A DNA stretch of 64,000 nucleotides from Saprospiraceae bacterium (GTDB lineage Bacteria > Bacteroidota > Bacteroidia > Chitinophagales > Saprospiraceae): assembly GCA_016722285.1 (NCBI GenBank), contig JADKGI010000006.1, forward strand, positions 124,001 to 188,000, in the 5' to 3' direction. The notes below the pieces were generated by a model. The model ran no database searches, was not told the origin of the DNA, and worked only from the letters and a program-made list of their open reading frames with translations. Position numbers and translations under genes: made by a program. The stretch's first letter is position 1, and each line of letters begins with the position of its first letter. Of this stretch, positions 11,208 through 20,680 are shown in pieces.

Positions 11208-12554
11208 TTAATTCAGACTTGCACCTTGTTCTATCCAGCAACGTATCACATCTCGCTCTTCCGGCGTCATTCCGGTGATATTATTCTGAGGCATCGTTTT
11301 GGTGATGACTACTCTTTGCAAGATTAAATTTTTTTTCACCACGATCTGATCCGGCGTATCATACTTGACGCCATTGGGTGCGACTTTATTTATTTCATCT
11401 GTTGGTTGGGCAGAATGACAACTAATACATCTTTTTTGAATGATGTTATTTACTTCTATAAAACTTATTTCTGACTTGCATTCTTCCGGGTTTTTGGCAG
11501 GAGCAGAAATAAAACTGGCTGAAAGAAGGATCAAGGCAGAAATTGGCATTACCCAAACACTTTTTTCGTTTTTTTCGCGAAGGTTGAGATAGTGTTTTAC
11601 TCCAGCGGCTCCCAATGTGATCAATGCCAGAATCAACCACTGATATTTGTATCCGAAAGTGGATGGAAAGTGATTGCTCACCATCACAAACAAGACCGGA
11701 AGTGTGAAATAATTGTTGTGAATGGATCTGGAAAGCGCATTTTTACCCAACTGTGGATCCAAAGGCAGACCTTCTTTGGCGGCTTTGACCATGGCTTTTT
11801 GGGCAGGAATGATGACAAAAAACACATTGGCAACCATCAATCCACCAATCATGGCTCCGAAATGGATGTACGCAGCTCGTGCACTGAAAACCTGATTGTA
11901 AAAATAGGCAAAACCAACTAATAAGGCAAAACCGAGTAGGACAAACCAAACCTGTTTTTTGATCAGTGGTGACTTACACATCAAATCATAAATCATCCAA
12001 CCTAAAATAAACGAACCTACACCAATCAAAATACCCTGAGTTCCTGTGATATCCAATACCGTTTTGTCTATCAAAAATGCAGACGCATTGAAATAATACA
12101 CCACAAACAATAAACAAAACCCGGATAACCAGGTAAAATAAGCTTCGTATTTGAACCAATGAAGGTGTTTTGGTATCGTTTTGGGAGCGACTTTGTATTT
12201 TTCTAAATAATAAAATCCACCCCCATGAACTGCCCATAGATTACCAGCCAATTCTTCACGAATATTTTCTGTTCTGTTCAATGCATTCTCCAAAAAAACG
12301 AAGTAAAAAGATGCGCCGATCCACGCTATACCGAAGGTAATATGCATCACCCTGATTACGATATTAAGCCATTCCAAAAGGTGCGCTTCCCAAGGACTTC
12401 CCTTAACTGCAAAATAAGTATTGGCAATTATAGATAGGATAACCAGCATGATACCTGCATACACGTAGTTTTGGGAGGCTTGCAGGTTTTCTTTGTCAGA
12501 CTCACTTTCGTCTTTACTTTGCAGACCGATTATTGCAGGCAACTTGTATGACAA
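11208..12554 (-). CDS. puuD: PuuD-type membrane urate hydroxylase with cytochrome c domain
   Basis: PuuD oxidises urate to 5-hydroxyisourate and passes electrons to its own C-terminal cytochrome c domain, avoiding the peroxide made by soluble uricase. The 448-residue protein has about nine hydrophobic helices. The family core begins around IRVMHITFGIAWIGASFYFV and is preceded by one extra N-terminal helix. The periplasmic tail has a haem c site CISCH at residues 376-380 and a likely Met ligand in KTMPQNN. No uaZ-type uricase or HpxO is present in the operon, so this is the urate-oxidising step. Confidence 0.92.
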   Translation of the reverse strand: MSYKLPAIIGLQSKDESESDKENLQASQNYVYAGIMLVILSIIANTYFAVKGSPWEAHLLEWLNIVIRVMHITFGIAWIGASFYFVFLENALNRTENIREELAGNLWAVHGGGFYYLEKYKVAPKTIPKHLHWFKYEAYFTWLSGFCLLFVVYYFNASAFLIDKTVLDITGTQGILIGVGSFILGWMIYDLMCKSPLIKKQVWFVLLGFALLVGFAYFYNQVFSARAAYIHFGAMIGGLMVANVFFVIIPAQKAMVKAAKEGLPLDPQLGKNALSRSIHNNYFTLPVLFVMVSNHFPSTFGYKYQWLILALITLGAAGVKHYLNLREKNEKSVWVMPISALILLSASFISAPAKNPEECKSEISFIEVNNIIQKRCISCHSAQPTDEINKVAPNGVKYDTPDQIVVKKNLILQRVVITKTMPQNNITGMTPEERDVIRCWIEQGASLN

Positions 12555-12612
12555 GGTGACGAGAGATAAAAAATATCAAAGCTAAAAGACCGTATATAAA
12601 AGTAAAGATCAT

Positions 12613-13644
12613 TTAATTCTTTATTTTTCCGAATAAACGAAGACGACTGATACCCCCATCGGGGAAGATGTTGAGCCTGACGTGAGAAACTTCACCAAGC
12701 TTACAAATTTCATTTTTGTATTCGTGAATGTGGTCAGCACTCAATTTCTGTTGAGGGAGCAGGCTTTTCCAGTCAACATTTCCAGCAATAACTGGTTCGT
12801 TATTTACTGAATGACAAGCTTCAATTAAACAACTATCGGGATAATTGCCTTTAAAATGACAGGTATCCACGATGATTCTCTCAATGCTTCCTGGTTTCCC
12901 GAGTTTGAGAATGACCCAATCCCGATTATTAGGCGTTCTGTTTCTTTTGGTTTCCCAACCGTCACCCATATTGATACCACGCCCCGGCATAATTAGATTA
13001 CCCATTGCGCTGAAAAACATATCGTTGCAATCAATAGCAAGACCACCGTTTTCAGCAGCGACCAAATCTGTTTCTTCGTTTTCAGTAACCAGGTCCCAAT
13101 TCTTAAACACATCACCATAAACCTTAAATCTCGCGATACCGCCATCAGGATACATATGCAATCTCAGATGAGTAAAGATTTCATTGCTTTGCGATTCGTA
13201 GAAGTTTTGAGATCCGGCGTCGAGATGTGATTTTGGAAGGATCTCTTGCCAGTTAAGGTCAACATTTTCCCAGTCTGTTATAAAATCAGCGTCAATCAAA
13301 TTGACGGCATCGACAGAGGCATGTGGGGGATGATTGCCCAGAAAAAAATTGGTGTCTATATCAAAGCCCGTGATTTTTCCCGATGTTGCCAATTGGACAA
13401 TAGCCCAATCGTGACCAGGAGTTCTTTTTCTTCGACTTTCCCAGCCATCCATCCACTTTCCGCGGTCGGTATATTTGTCAGTAATAAAAATACCGCGACC
13501 CGGCTTGAGCAAATTTTCTTTCTCAGCAAAAAAATCATCTGTCGCAAATAGCACCTTACCACCCAACCTTTCTGAAGCCAGATCTATCAATTTTGTAAAT
13601 TCCGGGGCCGTTTTTATGGTTTCTTTTACTGTTGTATGAGCCAT
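12613..13644 (-). CDS. alc: Allantoicase
   Basis: Allantoicase hydrolyses allantoate to ureidoglycolate and urea. The 343-residue sequence consists of two tandem allantoicase beta-sandwich repeats. The shared pattern is a GRGI(F/N) segment, a GW(E)(S/T)(R/K)R(K/N)RTP segment and a DGGI(A/S)R(F/L) segment, seen once in each half. Length is typical for the family. Its start codon lies inside the 3' end of the allantoinase gene (19-base overlap), so the two are co-translated. Confidence 0.94.
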   Translation of the reverse strand: MAHTTVKETIKTAPEFTKLIDLASERLGGKVLFATDDFFAEKENLLKPGRGIFITDKYTDRGKWMDGWESRRKRTPGHDWAIVQLATSGKITGFDIDTNFFLGNHPPHASVDAVNLIDADFITDWENVDLNWQEILPKSHLDAGSQNFYESQSNEIFTHLRLHMYPDGGIARFKVYGDVFKNWDLVTENEETDLVAAENGGLAIDCNDMFFSAMGNLIMPGRGINMGDGWETKRNRTPNNRDWVILKLGKPGSIERIIVDTCHFKGNYPDSCLIEACHSVNNEPVIAGNVDWKSLLPQQKLSADHIHEYKNEICKLGEVSHVRLNIFPDGGISRLRLFGKIKN

Positions 13645-14957
13645 TTACCTTTATTTTTTTGAATAATCATCTTGTCTTTACATACGGTTTCTCCATTGAC
13701 GAAGGTCTGATGCACTCGCCCGTATAAAGAAGTGCCAAGATAAGGACTTATTTTATGTCTGAATAAAATCTCATCTTGTGATACTATGAATTGCTCCTCC
13801 GGATTCCAGATCGTTAAATCAGCATGGAAGCCTTTGTCTATTTTTCCTTTTTGATCTTTGAAACCTATAAATGAAGCAGGTTTTTCGGTGATAAGTGGAA
13901 TAAACTGATCCAGAGTCATCGTATTTTTTAATGCTGACCATGAAGCTGGCAGCAAAAACTGGATACCTGCAATACCACCCCACGCTTTTTTTAAATTGCC
14001 GCTTTTAATTTCTTTGATTGAAGCTGGCGCAGGAGAATGGTCGGTTGTAATAAAATCGAGTACTCCATCAGCCAATGCTTTTTTAAGCAAATCATTGTTG
14101 GCTTTTTCTCGGATCGGTGGTGCACATTTATAAATCGTTTGACCATCGGGAATATCTTCAGTATTAAAATACAAGTAATGAGCGCAAGTCTCTGCGGTGA
14201 TTGGGAGACCTTCTTTTTTAGCTTCTGATATCATGTCCAATGCTTCAGCAGAAGATACGTGGACGATATGGACAGGGCAATGGTGTTTTCGGCACATTCT
14301 TATCATCAGAGCGATGGCATCGTTTTCCCATCTTTTGGGTCTGCTTGCAAGATATGTCTGGTAGCTTGTTGGGTATTTTTCCAAATCATTTGGTTTACCA
14401 TCGTCCAGTTCACAATGTGCCAATAAAGGAATTCCATATTTTGCCAAAATAGGCATGGCATCATCCAGTTCTTTTTCGGTAACATTGGGGAAATCCTCAA
14501 TACCTGAATGGGTTAAAAAACATTTTATACCAATGACTCCTGCTTGAATCAAACCTTCCATTTCATCAGCATTGCCGGAAACCAGGCCGCCATAAAAACC
14601 ACAATTAACATTCATTTTGTCCTTGGAAGCCTCCAGCTTTTCCATAAAGGCCGCCAGCGTAGTAGTGACAGGACAGGCATTCAAAGGCATGTCGATGATG
14701 GTCGTAGTTCCACCTGCTCCTGCAGCTAGCGTTGCTGTTTCAAATCCTTCCCATTCTGTTCTTCCGGGCTCATTGACATGCACATGTACGTCTATGACAC
14801 CGGGCATGATGACCAGGTCGCCATAATCCAATGCATCACTTTCTTTACTGAAAATAATGTCTGTGATTAGTCCATCATCAAAGCAAATCGTTGCTGGCTG
14901 GAGCCTGCTGTCTATCCAACATCGTTGGCTGTATATTTTATTGGTTTTATTCAACAT
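13626..14957 (-). CDS. allB: Allantoinase
   Basis: Allantoinase opens the hydantoin ring of allantoin to give allantoate. The 443-residue protein is a cyclic amidohydrolase with the metal motif DVHVHVNEPGRTEWEG, a likely carboxylated lysine in GIKCFLTHSG, further metal-type histidines in LLAHCE and VHIVHVSS, and the catalytic Asp region DFITTDHSPAP. The DHSPAP and CFLTHSG segments are allantoinase-like rather than dihydropyrimidinase-like. It starts 6 bases after the xanthine dehydrogenase stop. Confidence 0.95.
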   Translation of the reverse strand: MLNKTNKIYSQRCWIDSRLQPATICFDDGLITDIIFSKESDALDYGDLVIMPGVIDVHVHVNEPGRTEWEGFETATLAAGAGGTTTIIDMPLNACPVTTTLAAFMEKLEASKDKMNVNCGFYGGLVSGNADEMEGLIQAGVIGIKCFLTHSGIEDFPNVTEKELDDAMPILAKYGIPLLAHCELDDGKPNDLEKYPTSYQTYLASRPKRWENDAIALMIRMCRKHHCPVHIVHVSSAEALDMISEAKKEGLPITAETCAHYLYFNTEDIPDGQTIYKCAPPIREKANNDLLKKALADGVLDFITTDHSPAPASIKEIKSGNLKKAWGGIAGIQFLLPASWSALKNTMTLDQFIPLITEKPASFIGFKDQKGKIDKGFHADLTIWNPEEQFIVSQDEILFRHKISPYLGTSLYGRVHQTFVNGETVCKDKMIIQKNKGKWLIQQ

Positions 14958-14963
14958 CTGGAA

Positions 14964-17900
14964 TTATGAGTACAAGGCCATCAATACTTTCTCCGGCGTA
15001 ATAGGCGCATCATAAGGAATTTTTGCTTGTGGATTGAAGGCCAAAATGGCATTTCTGACCGCAAAAAAAGCACCGATACCATACATTAACGGCGGCTCCC
15101 CGACGGCTTTGGATTTTAAGATGGCCAGGTTATCATGATCGGTATTTAAAAAGTGAATGTTTATTTCTTTAGGCACCGAATAAATGTCGGGAATCTTATA
15201 GGTTGACAAAGCATTCGCCAACAGACGACCATCTTTATTATAGACCACTTCTTCCATCGTCATCCAACCCATTCCCTGTACCAGGCCACCTTCACATTGT
15301 CCCAGATCCACCAATTTGTTCATACTGCTTCCAAAATCATGGACAACATGAACGGCGTCGAAGGTATAGATTCCACGCAAACAATCCAGGGTCGTAATGG
15401 TCAAAGCTGTTCCATACACGTGGTAGGCAAATGGGTGGCCTTTTTCTTTAGTTTTATCAAAATGAATTAATGGCGTTGCATAATGCCCCTTGGCACTTAG
15501 GTTTTCGCGATTCATAAATGCCTGAGATATCAGTTGAGTCCACGAAAGATCGCTTTCGACACTATCTAAATAGACCAACTCATTTTTAAAACTGATTTTA
15601 ACTGAATCGCCAATTCCTTTAACAGATCTCACCACATTTTTGAGACGGTTTAAAATTTGTTCGCAAGCATCGGCAACGGCTTTACCATTCAGGTCAGATG
15701 TTGAGCTGGCCGCTGATGGTGAAGTATTAGCAACCCTAGTGGTATTGGTGGTTTCCAGCTTGATCTTACTTAATTTCAATCCAAAATAATGGGCTGCCAC
15801 CTGCATCATCTTAGTGTTGACAGATTGACCCATTTCGACCGCTCCGGTGCTGACACCTACCGTGCCATCAGAATAAACATGGACCAGCGCTCTAGCCTGA
15901 TTCATCATAGTATTGGTAAACGAGATACCAAAACAAACCGGCATCATAGACAAAGCTTTTTTGCAATGGCAATTTTTAATATTATAAGCTTCGATTTCTT
16001 TTTGGATGTGGGTCAAATCATATTTTTCATTGACTTCATCCCAACACTTCTTAGCTTCACAACCGTCCACTATTTGACCGTAAGGAAATTCATCACCATC
16101 GGCCATCATGTTTTGTCTTTGGAGAAAAGATGTTTCAAGGCCCAGACTTTTAGCAGCATGATCAATGGCTGATTCGATCACAAACATACCTTGCGGTCCA
16201 CCGAAACCACGAAAAGCGGTATTTGGCGGCAGATTGGTTTTGCAGGAATGTGCTGTTACAAAAACATTGGGTATGCTGTAACTATTGGTAGCATGAAATA
16301 AGGTTCTCTCTAATATCGCCGGTGAAAGATCTGCTGCCGCACCGCCGTTTTGATAAAAAGTAGCCTCATAAGCCTGGATTTTATAATTTTCGTCAAAGCC
16401 GATTTTGTAATCACTGCTGTAAGGATTTCTTTTGCCCGTCATGCGCATATCTTCCATCCGATGTGGCATACACTTAGCAGGTCTTTTCAATACCCATGCA
16501 ACCATAGCTGCCATCGTACCCCAACCAGAAGCTTGGTCTTCCTTGCCACCAAATCCACCGCCCAATCGGGCCACTTCAACTTCTACCTGATTCATACCTA
16601 CGCCCAAAATTCTGGAAATGGTCCTTTGCACAGCCGTAGGTCCTTGAGTAGAAGAAAACACTTTCACACTATTGTGTTCTGTCGGATGGGCATAAGCGCC
16701 CTGTGTTTCAAGATATAAATGTTCCTGGCCGCCTGATTCGGTTCGGCCTTCAAAAATATATTTGCATGTTTCGAAGGCTAAATCGACGTCTCCTTTTTTA
16801 AATTTTCGAGATCCCGACAATAGATTTCCTTTTTCAAAAGCTTCTCTCGGATCGGTAATGACCAGTAAAGGGTCTATTTCTAAACGAATTAGTTTGATCG
16901 CTTCTTCTGCTGCATCTTCATTATCTGCTGCAATGATGAGTATAGGCTGACCCTGGAAATGAACTTGTTGATCTGCCAAAAGGGGCTCATCGGGGATTAT
17001 ACCGCCTATTTGATTTTCTCCCGGTACATCTTTATGAGAAAATATCTTGACAATTCCAGGCAGCTGTTCTGCTTCTGAAATGTCGAGACTTTTAATTATG
17101 CCATGCGCTATGGGAGAGTCAAAGACTTTTAAAAAAACCGTGCCTTCCATAACGGGTATGTCATCCGTGTAAATGGATTTGCCTGTAACATGACCAAAGG
17201 CATCGATATTGCCGACTCCCTGATCATCGGAAAGTATTGCTTTTGATGATGAAGAAATAATTTCCAAGTCTTTTACAGGAGCATTTAATTCCCGGATATG
17301 AGCTCTGAATAATTGTGTCAGGAGCAATCGCTTGTAAGTTTCTGATCCACGAATATCGCTGATGGGTGCTATTTCACTTTGGATGATCGAAATGGCTTGT
17401 GTAACATTTTCTTCCGTAAGAGATTTACCTTTTAAAAAGGCGGCTGTTTCAGCAAGATATTTTGGATAAGGTGCAACGCCACCAGCAGAAAGGTTGATTT
17501 TATCGACAAAACCATTTTTATTTAACATTATTTGACAAGCAGAATTTACGCTTGCAATGTCGAGGTGTGTTCGTTTACATACTTTTTCGAAGTTGAAAAA
17601 ATTGGATTTAGAAGGCGGAGTGAAAATGATTTCTTCAATCATTTCATCGCCTGCCTTGTCGATTTGCTTATAGGCTTTATAAAAATCTTTAAGCTTTACC
17701 GTTCTTTTATTTCCATTTTGAGAAAGAATCAAATCTGCATCCAGGGCCAATAAGAAAACAGTCATATCTCCGATGGGTGAAGCATTGACTAGATTTCCGG
17801 CCAAGGTTGCCATGTTTCTGATCGGTGTTGAAGAGACTAGTTTGACGTATTTCGATAAGTCAGGAAAAACAGCTTGTATAATTTCTGATTCGGCAAAAGC

Positions 17901-18665
17901 AGTGACAGTAACAGAAGCACCGATATGGTAACGACCATTCTCAACATAAATATTTTTCAAATCAACATTGTCAAATACATGTTTGACGGCTGCTTTTTTA
18001 ACCTCCTGTTGTTTTTGTACGATCAGGTCTGTACCTCCCCCAAGTACGAGTTTGCCTTTTTCAAGCTTGGTGTCAATTGACAGTTTAGACCTTATGCTTT
18101 TAAGTCTGGAGTCAATACCTTCAAAATATTCGGGGATAAACCCATTTTTGATCAACCATGGAATACTTTGTCCCTCCGGCTTTTCGGCTATGTCTTCGAC
18201 AATCTGGCATGCTGCTTTTTCGATTGATTTGTAACCGGTACATCTGCAAATGTTTCCATCAATACTTGAAATGGCTTCCTGACAATTGCCAACTTTTTCT
18301 TTCATCACAAAACCGGTCAGGGACATTACAAAACCTGGGGTGCAAAAACCACATTGGGTACCATTGGAGGCAACCATTGTTTTTTGGACAGGACTCAGCT
18401 GAGTCATATTGATGCCTTCTACAGAAACGATGTGTTTACCTTGAGCATTTCCCAATGGCAACAGACAGGAAGTCATAGACCGATACACCAACTTTTTGTT
18501 TTCAAAATCACCTACAAGTATAGTACATGCACCACAATCTCCTTCGCGGCAACCGATTTTGGTCCCGGTCAATCGTTTGTGGTATCTGACGAAATCAAGA
18601 ACCGTACTGCCAGATGCAAGATCGGTGTTGATTTCTTTATCATTTAAAATAAAATGCAACATCAA
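14964..18665 (-). CDS. xdh: Xanthine dehydrogenase, single-chain (FeS-FAD-molybdopterin)
   Basis: The 1,233-residue enzyme oxidises hypoxanthine and xanthine to urate. Domains in order: plant-ferredoxin 2Fe-2S (Cys 39, 44, 47, 67), second 2Fe-2S domain (Cys 105, 108, 140, 142), FAD domain (VLGGGTDLIVQ and TPIRNMATLAGN), then the molybdopterin domain (GGGFGGKE, AFRGFGGPQG, VGEPPLMYG). Residues that define true xanthine dehydrogenases in the bovine enzyme appear conserved: the Glu in LERTLFH, the Arg in AFRGFGG and the catalytic Glu in VGEPPL. Most bacteria split this into xdhA and xdhB; here all are fused as in eukaryotes. It overlaps the guanine deaminase gene by 4 bases. It depends on XdhC at the end of the same operon. 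Confidence 0.95.
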   Translation of the reverse strand: MMLHFILNDKEINTDLASGSTVLDFVRYHKRLTGTKIGCREGDCGACTILVGDFENKKLVYRSMTSCLLPLGNAQGKHIVSVEGINMTQLSPVQKTMVASNGTQCGFCTPGFVMSLTGFVMKEKVGNCQEAISSIDGNICRCTGYKSIEKAACQIVEDIAEKPEGQSIPWLIKNGFIPEYFEGIDSRLKSIRSKLSIDTKLEKGKLVLGGGTDLIVQKQQEVKKAAVKHVFDNVDLKNIYVENGRYHIGASVTVTAFAESEIIQAVFPDLSKYVKLVSSTPIRNMATLAGNLVNASPIGDMTVFLLALDADLILSQNGNKRTVKLKDFYKAYKQIDKAGDEMIEEIIFTPPSKSNFFNFEKVCKRTHLDIASVNSACQIMLNKNGFVDKINLSAGGVAPYPKYLAETAAFLKGKSLTEENVTQAISIIQSEIAPISDIRGSETYKRLLLTQLFRAHIRELNAPVKDLEIISSSSKAILSDDQGVGNIDAFGHVTGKSIYTDDIPVMEGTVFLKVFDSPIAHGIIKSLDISEAEQLPGIVKIFSHKDVPGENQIGGIIPDEPLLADQQVHFQGQPILIIAADNEDAAEEAIKLIRLEIDPLLVITDPREAFEKGNLLSGSRKFKKGDVDLAFETCKYIFEGRTESGGQEHLYLETQGAYAHPTEHNSVKVFSSTQGPTAVQRTISRILGVGMNQVEVEVARLGGGFGGKEDQASGWGTMAAMVAWVLKRPAKCMPHRMEDMRMTGKRNPYSSDYKIGFDENYKIQAYEATFYQNGGAAADLSPAILERTLFHATNSYSIPNVFVTAHSCKTNLPPNTAFRGFGGPQGMFVIESAIDHAAKSLGLETSFLQRQNMMADGDEFPYGQIVDGCEAKKCWDEVNEKYDLTHIQKEIEAYNIKNCHCKKALSMMPVCFGISFTNTMMNQARALVHVYSDGTVGVSTGAVEMGQSVNTKMMQVAAHYFGLKLSKIKLETTNTTRVANTSPSAASSTSDLNGKAVADACEQILNRLKNVVRSVKGIGDSVKISFKNELVYLDSVESDLSWTQLISQAFMNRENLSAKGHYATPLIHFDKTKEKGHPFAYHVYGTALTITTLDCLRGIYTFDAVHVVHDFGSSMNKLVDLGQCEGGLVQGMGWMTMEEVVYNKDGRLLANALSTYKIPDIYSVPKEINIHFLNTDHDNLAILKSKAVGEPPLMYGIGAFFAVRNAILAFNPQAKIPYDAPITPEKVLMALYS

Positions 18666-19141
18666 TATTCTATTTTAGCCAAACTATTCTTCCATTTTTC
18701 GAAGGCTTCCATCGCTTCTCCACGCATCATCTGTTGTGTAAAAAGTTTTCTTTCAGATATCGGTCGTGCTAACTCTTCGTAAATAAACTGATCGTCAAAC
18801 TCTATAGTTGCTGCATCTTCTTTGCTGTTGGCATAATACAATTTGTCAGGTCTTGCCCAGTATATTGCACCGAGGCACATAGGACATGGTTCGCAGCTGG
18901 TGTAAATCTCGCAACCATCTAACTGAAAGGTTCCCAATACTTGGCATGCTTTCCTGATAGCAACCACTTCTGCATGAGCAGTTGGGTCATTACTTTTGGT
19001 TACGTTATTGGCACCACGAGCGATTATTTTACCGTCTTTGACTACCACAGCACCAAAAGGACCACCTTTTCCTAACCTCACGTTTTCAACGGAAAGCCGG
19101 ATTGCTTCTCGCATAAAGTTATAATGATCAGTTTTATTCAT
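18662..19141 (-). CDS. guaD: Guanine deaminase (cytidine-deaminase fold)
   Basis: This protein deaminates guanine to xanthine, feeding xanthine dehydrogenase. The 159-residue sequence has the zinc motif HAE (His56, proton-shuttling Glu58) and EPCPMC (Cys86, Cys89), as in the small Bacillus-type GuaD. The C-terminal segment after ARPISERKL fits GuaD better than the tRNA adenosine deaminase TadA, and the operon context supports this. It is the first gene of the operon and overlaps the next start by 4 bases. Confidence 0.9.
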   Translation of the reverse strand: MNKTDHYNFMREAIRLSVENVRLGKGGPFGAVVVKDGKIIARGANNVTKSNDPTAHAEVVAIRKACQVLGTFQLDGCEIYTSCEPCPMCLGAIYWARPDKLYYANSKEDAATIEFDDQFIYEELARPISERKLFTQQMMRGEAMEAFEKWKNSLAKIEY

Positions 19142-19185
19142 TCAATAATTATTTAACTGATGATTTTGATTAATTTCACAAAATA

Positions 19186-19217
19186 CAAATGTAATAATAA
19201 AGCAATTATATATTCAA
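19186..19217 (-). promoter_or_regulatory. Probable promoter of the purine-degradation operon
   Basis: On the minus strand a TTG (19217-19215) and TACATTTG (19193-19186) match the Bacteroidota -33/-7 consensus TTG-N17..23-TAnnTTTG with a 21-base spacer. Transcription would start near 19179, about 38 bases before the guaD ATG. No inverted repeat that would suggest an operator was noticed around it. Confidence 0.6.
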
Positions 19218-19340
19218 AACATCTAATCTTTTAAAAATGAGAATATTAATTTTATTGATGGATAAATAAAACATATTTTAATTTTATAACGGTGTACAAC
19301 ATGGTATGAAAATTGACTCAAAGCCATATTTGTTAAAATA

Positions 19341-19375
19341 AAAAAAGGGCTTTAACATGTGTTAAGCCCTTTTTA
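19341..19375 (-). terminator. Terminator of the rplU-rpmA operon
   Basis: The minus strand reads a stem GGGCTTAAC / GTTAAAGCCC with one bulge and an ACAT loop, followed by TTTTTT. It lies about 70 bases after the rpmA stop. The plus strand also has a T run, so it can work in both directions. The rest of the 305-base gap 19142-19446 holds the purine-operon promoter and AT-rich DNA with nothing else recognised. Confidence 0.8.
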
Positions 19376-19446
19376 ATGCTAATTTAATTATTTGAATATT
19401 TCTTACTTAATCAATCGAATTTTTGGTAAGTCCATTCAAAAAATTA

Positions 19447-19788
19447 TTATTCTTCTTCTGATACCGGAGGAGTAGTTACTTTTGGAGTAGGTTGAATCTT
19501 AACTATTGGAGCTAAAGTTTCCTGTACTTCTGAAAGTTCAGGAATGATACTTATCCACATCCTGTCTTCTTTTCCTTTTTTAAAAGCGACTACACCATCC
19601 ACCTGAGCATGTACAGTAAAATCTTTTCCAAGATAGGTATTATCACCCGGATGAAATTTTGTACCTCTCTGTCTGACAAGGATATTGCCCGCTTTAGCGG
19701 TTTGTCCTCCAAATAATTTGACGCCTAATCTTTTACTTTTGCTATCCCGTCCGTTGTCTGAACTACCGACACCTTTTTTATGAGCCAT
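19447..19788 (-). CDS. rpmA: 50S ribosomal protein L27
   Basis: L27 sits near the peptidyl-transferase centre. The N-terminus MAHKKGVGSSDNGRDS and the core GNILVRQRGTKFHPG are diagnostic. The protein is 113 residues against the usual 85 or so; the extra C-terminal tail is Pro/Thr/Glu-rich (ends TTPPVSEEE). No N-terminal cleavage sequence of the Firmicute type precedes the core. It is downstream of rplU in the usual pair. Confidence 0.97.
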   Translation of the reverse strand: MAHKKGVGSSDNGRDSKSKRLGVKLFGGQTAKAGNILVRQRGTKFHPGDNTYLGKDFTVHAQVDGVVAFKKGKEDRMWISIIPELSEVQETLAPIVKIQPTPKVTTPPVSEEE

Positions 19789-19834
19789 TTTTCTTCTTTT
19801 TTTTGAAATTAGTTAATGCCTGCTAACCAGCTGG

Positions 19835-20146
19835 TTATGCAGAGATAGATTCAATTTTAATTTTGGTAAAACACTGTCTGTGACCGTTTTTCTTTTGAAA
19901 CCCTTTACGTCTTTTCTTCTTAAAAACGATTACTTTGTCTCCTTTTTGGTTGCCAATAACTGTGGCATTAACTGTGGCATTGCTTATTACCGGCGTGCCT
20001 ACCTGGACAGAACCACTATTATCTATCATCAGAACCTGATCGAAAGACACAGATGACCCTGCAGAGGCTTCTAACTGGTGGACAAAAAGCTCCTGACCTT
20101 CTGTCACTTTAAATTGCTGACCAGCTATATTTACGATTGCAATCAT
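19835..20146 (-). CDS. rplU: 50S ribosomal protein L21
   Basis: L21 binds 23S rRNA domain II. The 103-residue sequence starts MIAIVNIAGQQFKV and ends with the basic KKKRRKGFQKKNGHRQ segment, which is standard length. A longer in-frame start at 20272 would add 42 residues, but the promoter box at 20186-20179 lies inside that extension, so the start at 20146 is chosen. Confidence 0.96.
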   Translation of the reverse strand: MIAIVNIAGQQFKVTEGQELFVHQLEASAGSSVSFDQVLMIDNSGSVQVGTPVISNATVNATVIGNQKGDKVIVFKKKRRKGFQKKNGHRQCFTKIKIESISA

Positions 20147-20178
20147 GGTGAAATAATTTATTGATTTAAAAATGAGCA

Positions 20179-20186
20179 CAAAAGTA
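20179..20186 (-). promoter_or_regulatory. -7 box for rplU-rpmA
   Basis: TACTTTTG on the minus strand matches TAnnTTTG and lies 33 bases upstream of the rplU ATG. No clear -33 TTG was found at the expected distance. Confidence 0.5.
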
Positions 20187-20282
20187 AGAATAATTGTTAT
20201 ATCTGTAAGTGTTTTATTGCTCCTTTTTTTAAAATTATTACATATTTCTATATTTTTGTCCTGATTAAACAAAGAAGTGGAT

Positions 20283-20680
20283 ATGCCTTACATAATTGAG
20301 AAACCCAAAACAGTCATTTCCATTTCTATAATCAATGAATTAACAAAATTTACCCAGGAATATGGTCAGGTAGTTATCCATGGGTTTTGTAAAACAGGAA
20401 GCGAGCCATTTTTATACGTATTTGGCCCACTACATTTCTATTTGATCAACACTCTAATCATATAAGTGAATTGATCCATTATCAGAAAATAAGTGGATTT
20501 CCAGTTTGGACTAAAGTTCCATCTAATAAGGAATATATCTTTACTCTGATTTTTTCAGGACTTCCCAAGTCGTGTAAGGTTTTTGATTTGCATGAAGTCA
20601 TTCCAGAAAATAATGGATTTTATATACCGGCCATTGTTAGAACTAAATCTGATGTTTACTTTTTAGATTTTACTGACTAA
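20283..20680 (+). CDS. Hypothetical protein, about 132 residues (one frameshift)
   Basis: I do not recognise this family. Two fragments (20277-20465 and 20471-20680) join into one protein if one C is restored in the CCC at 20426-20428, giving VFGPTTFLFDQHSNHISELIHYQK across the join. It has no signal peptide or membrane segment. It ends with VRTKSDVYFLDFTD. A GTG at 20277 could also start it. It lies divergent from rplU and upstream of rpsO. Confidence 0.55.

Noticed and set aside
14037..18678. Many plus-strand ORFs of 60-127 codons opposite the xanthine dehydrogenase and allantoinase genes
   Set aside because: They lie antisense to strongly supported enzymes, show no domain signatures and have low-complexity composition; they are shadows.
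20147..20272. N-terminal extension of L21
   Set aside because: The extension contains the predicted promoter box and is not part of any L21; the standard start at 20146 gives the normal length.
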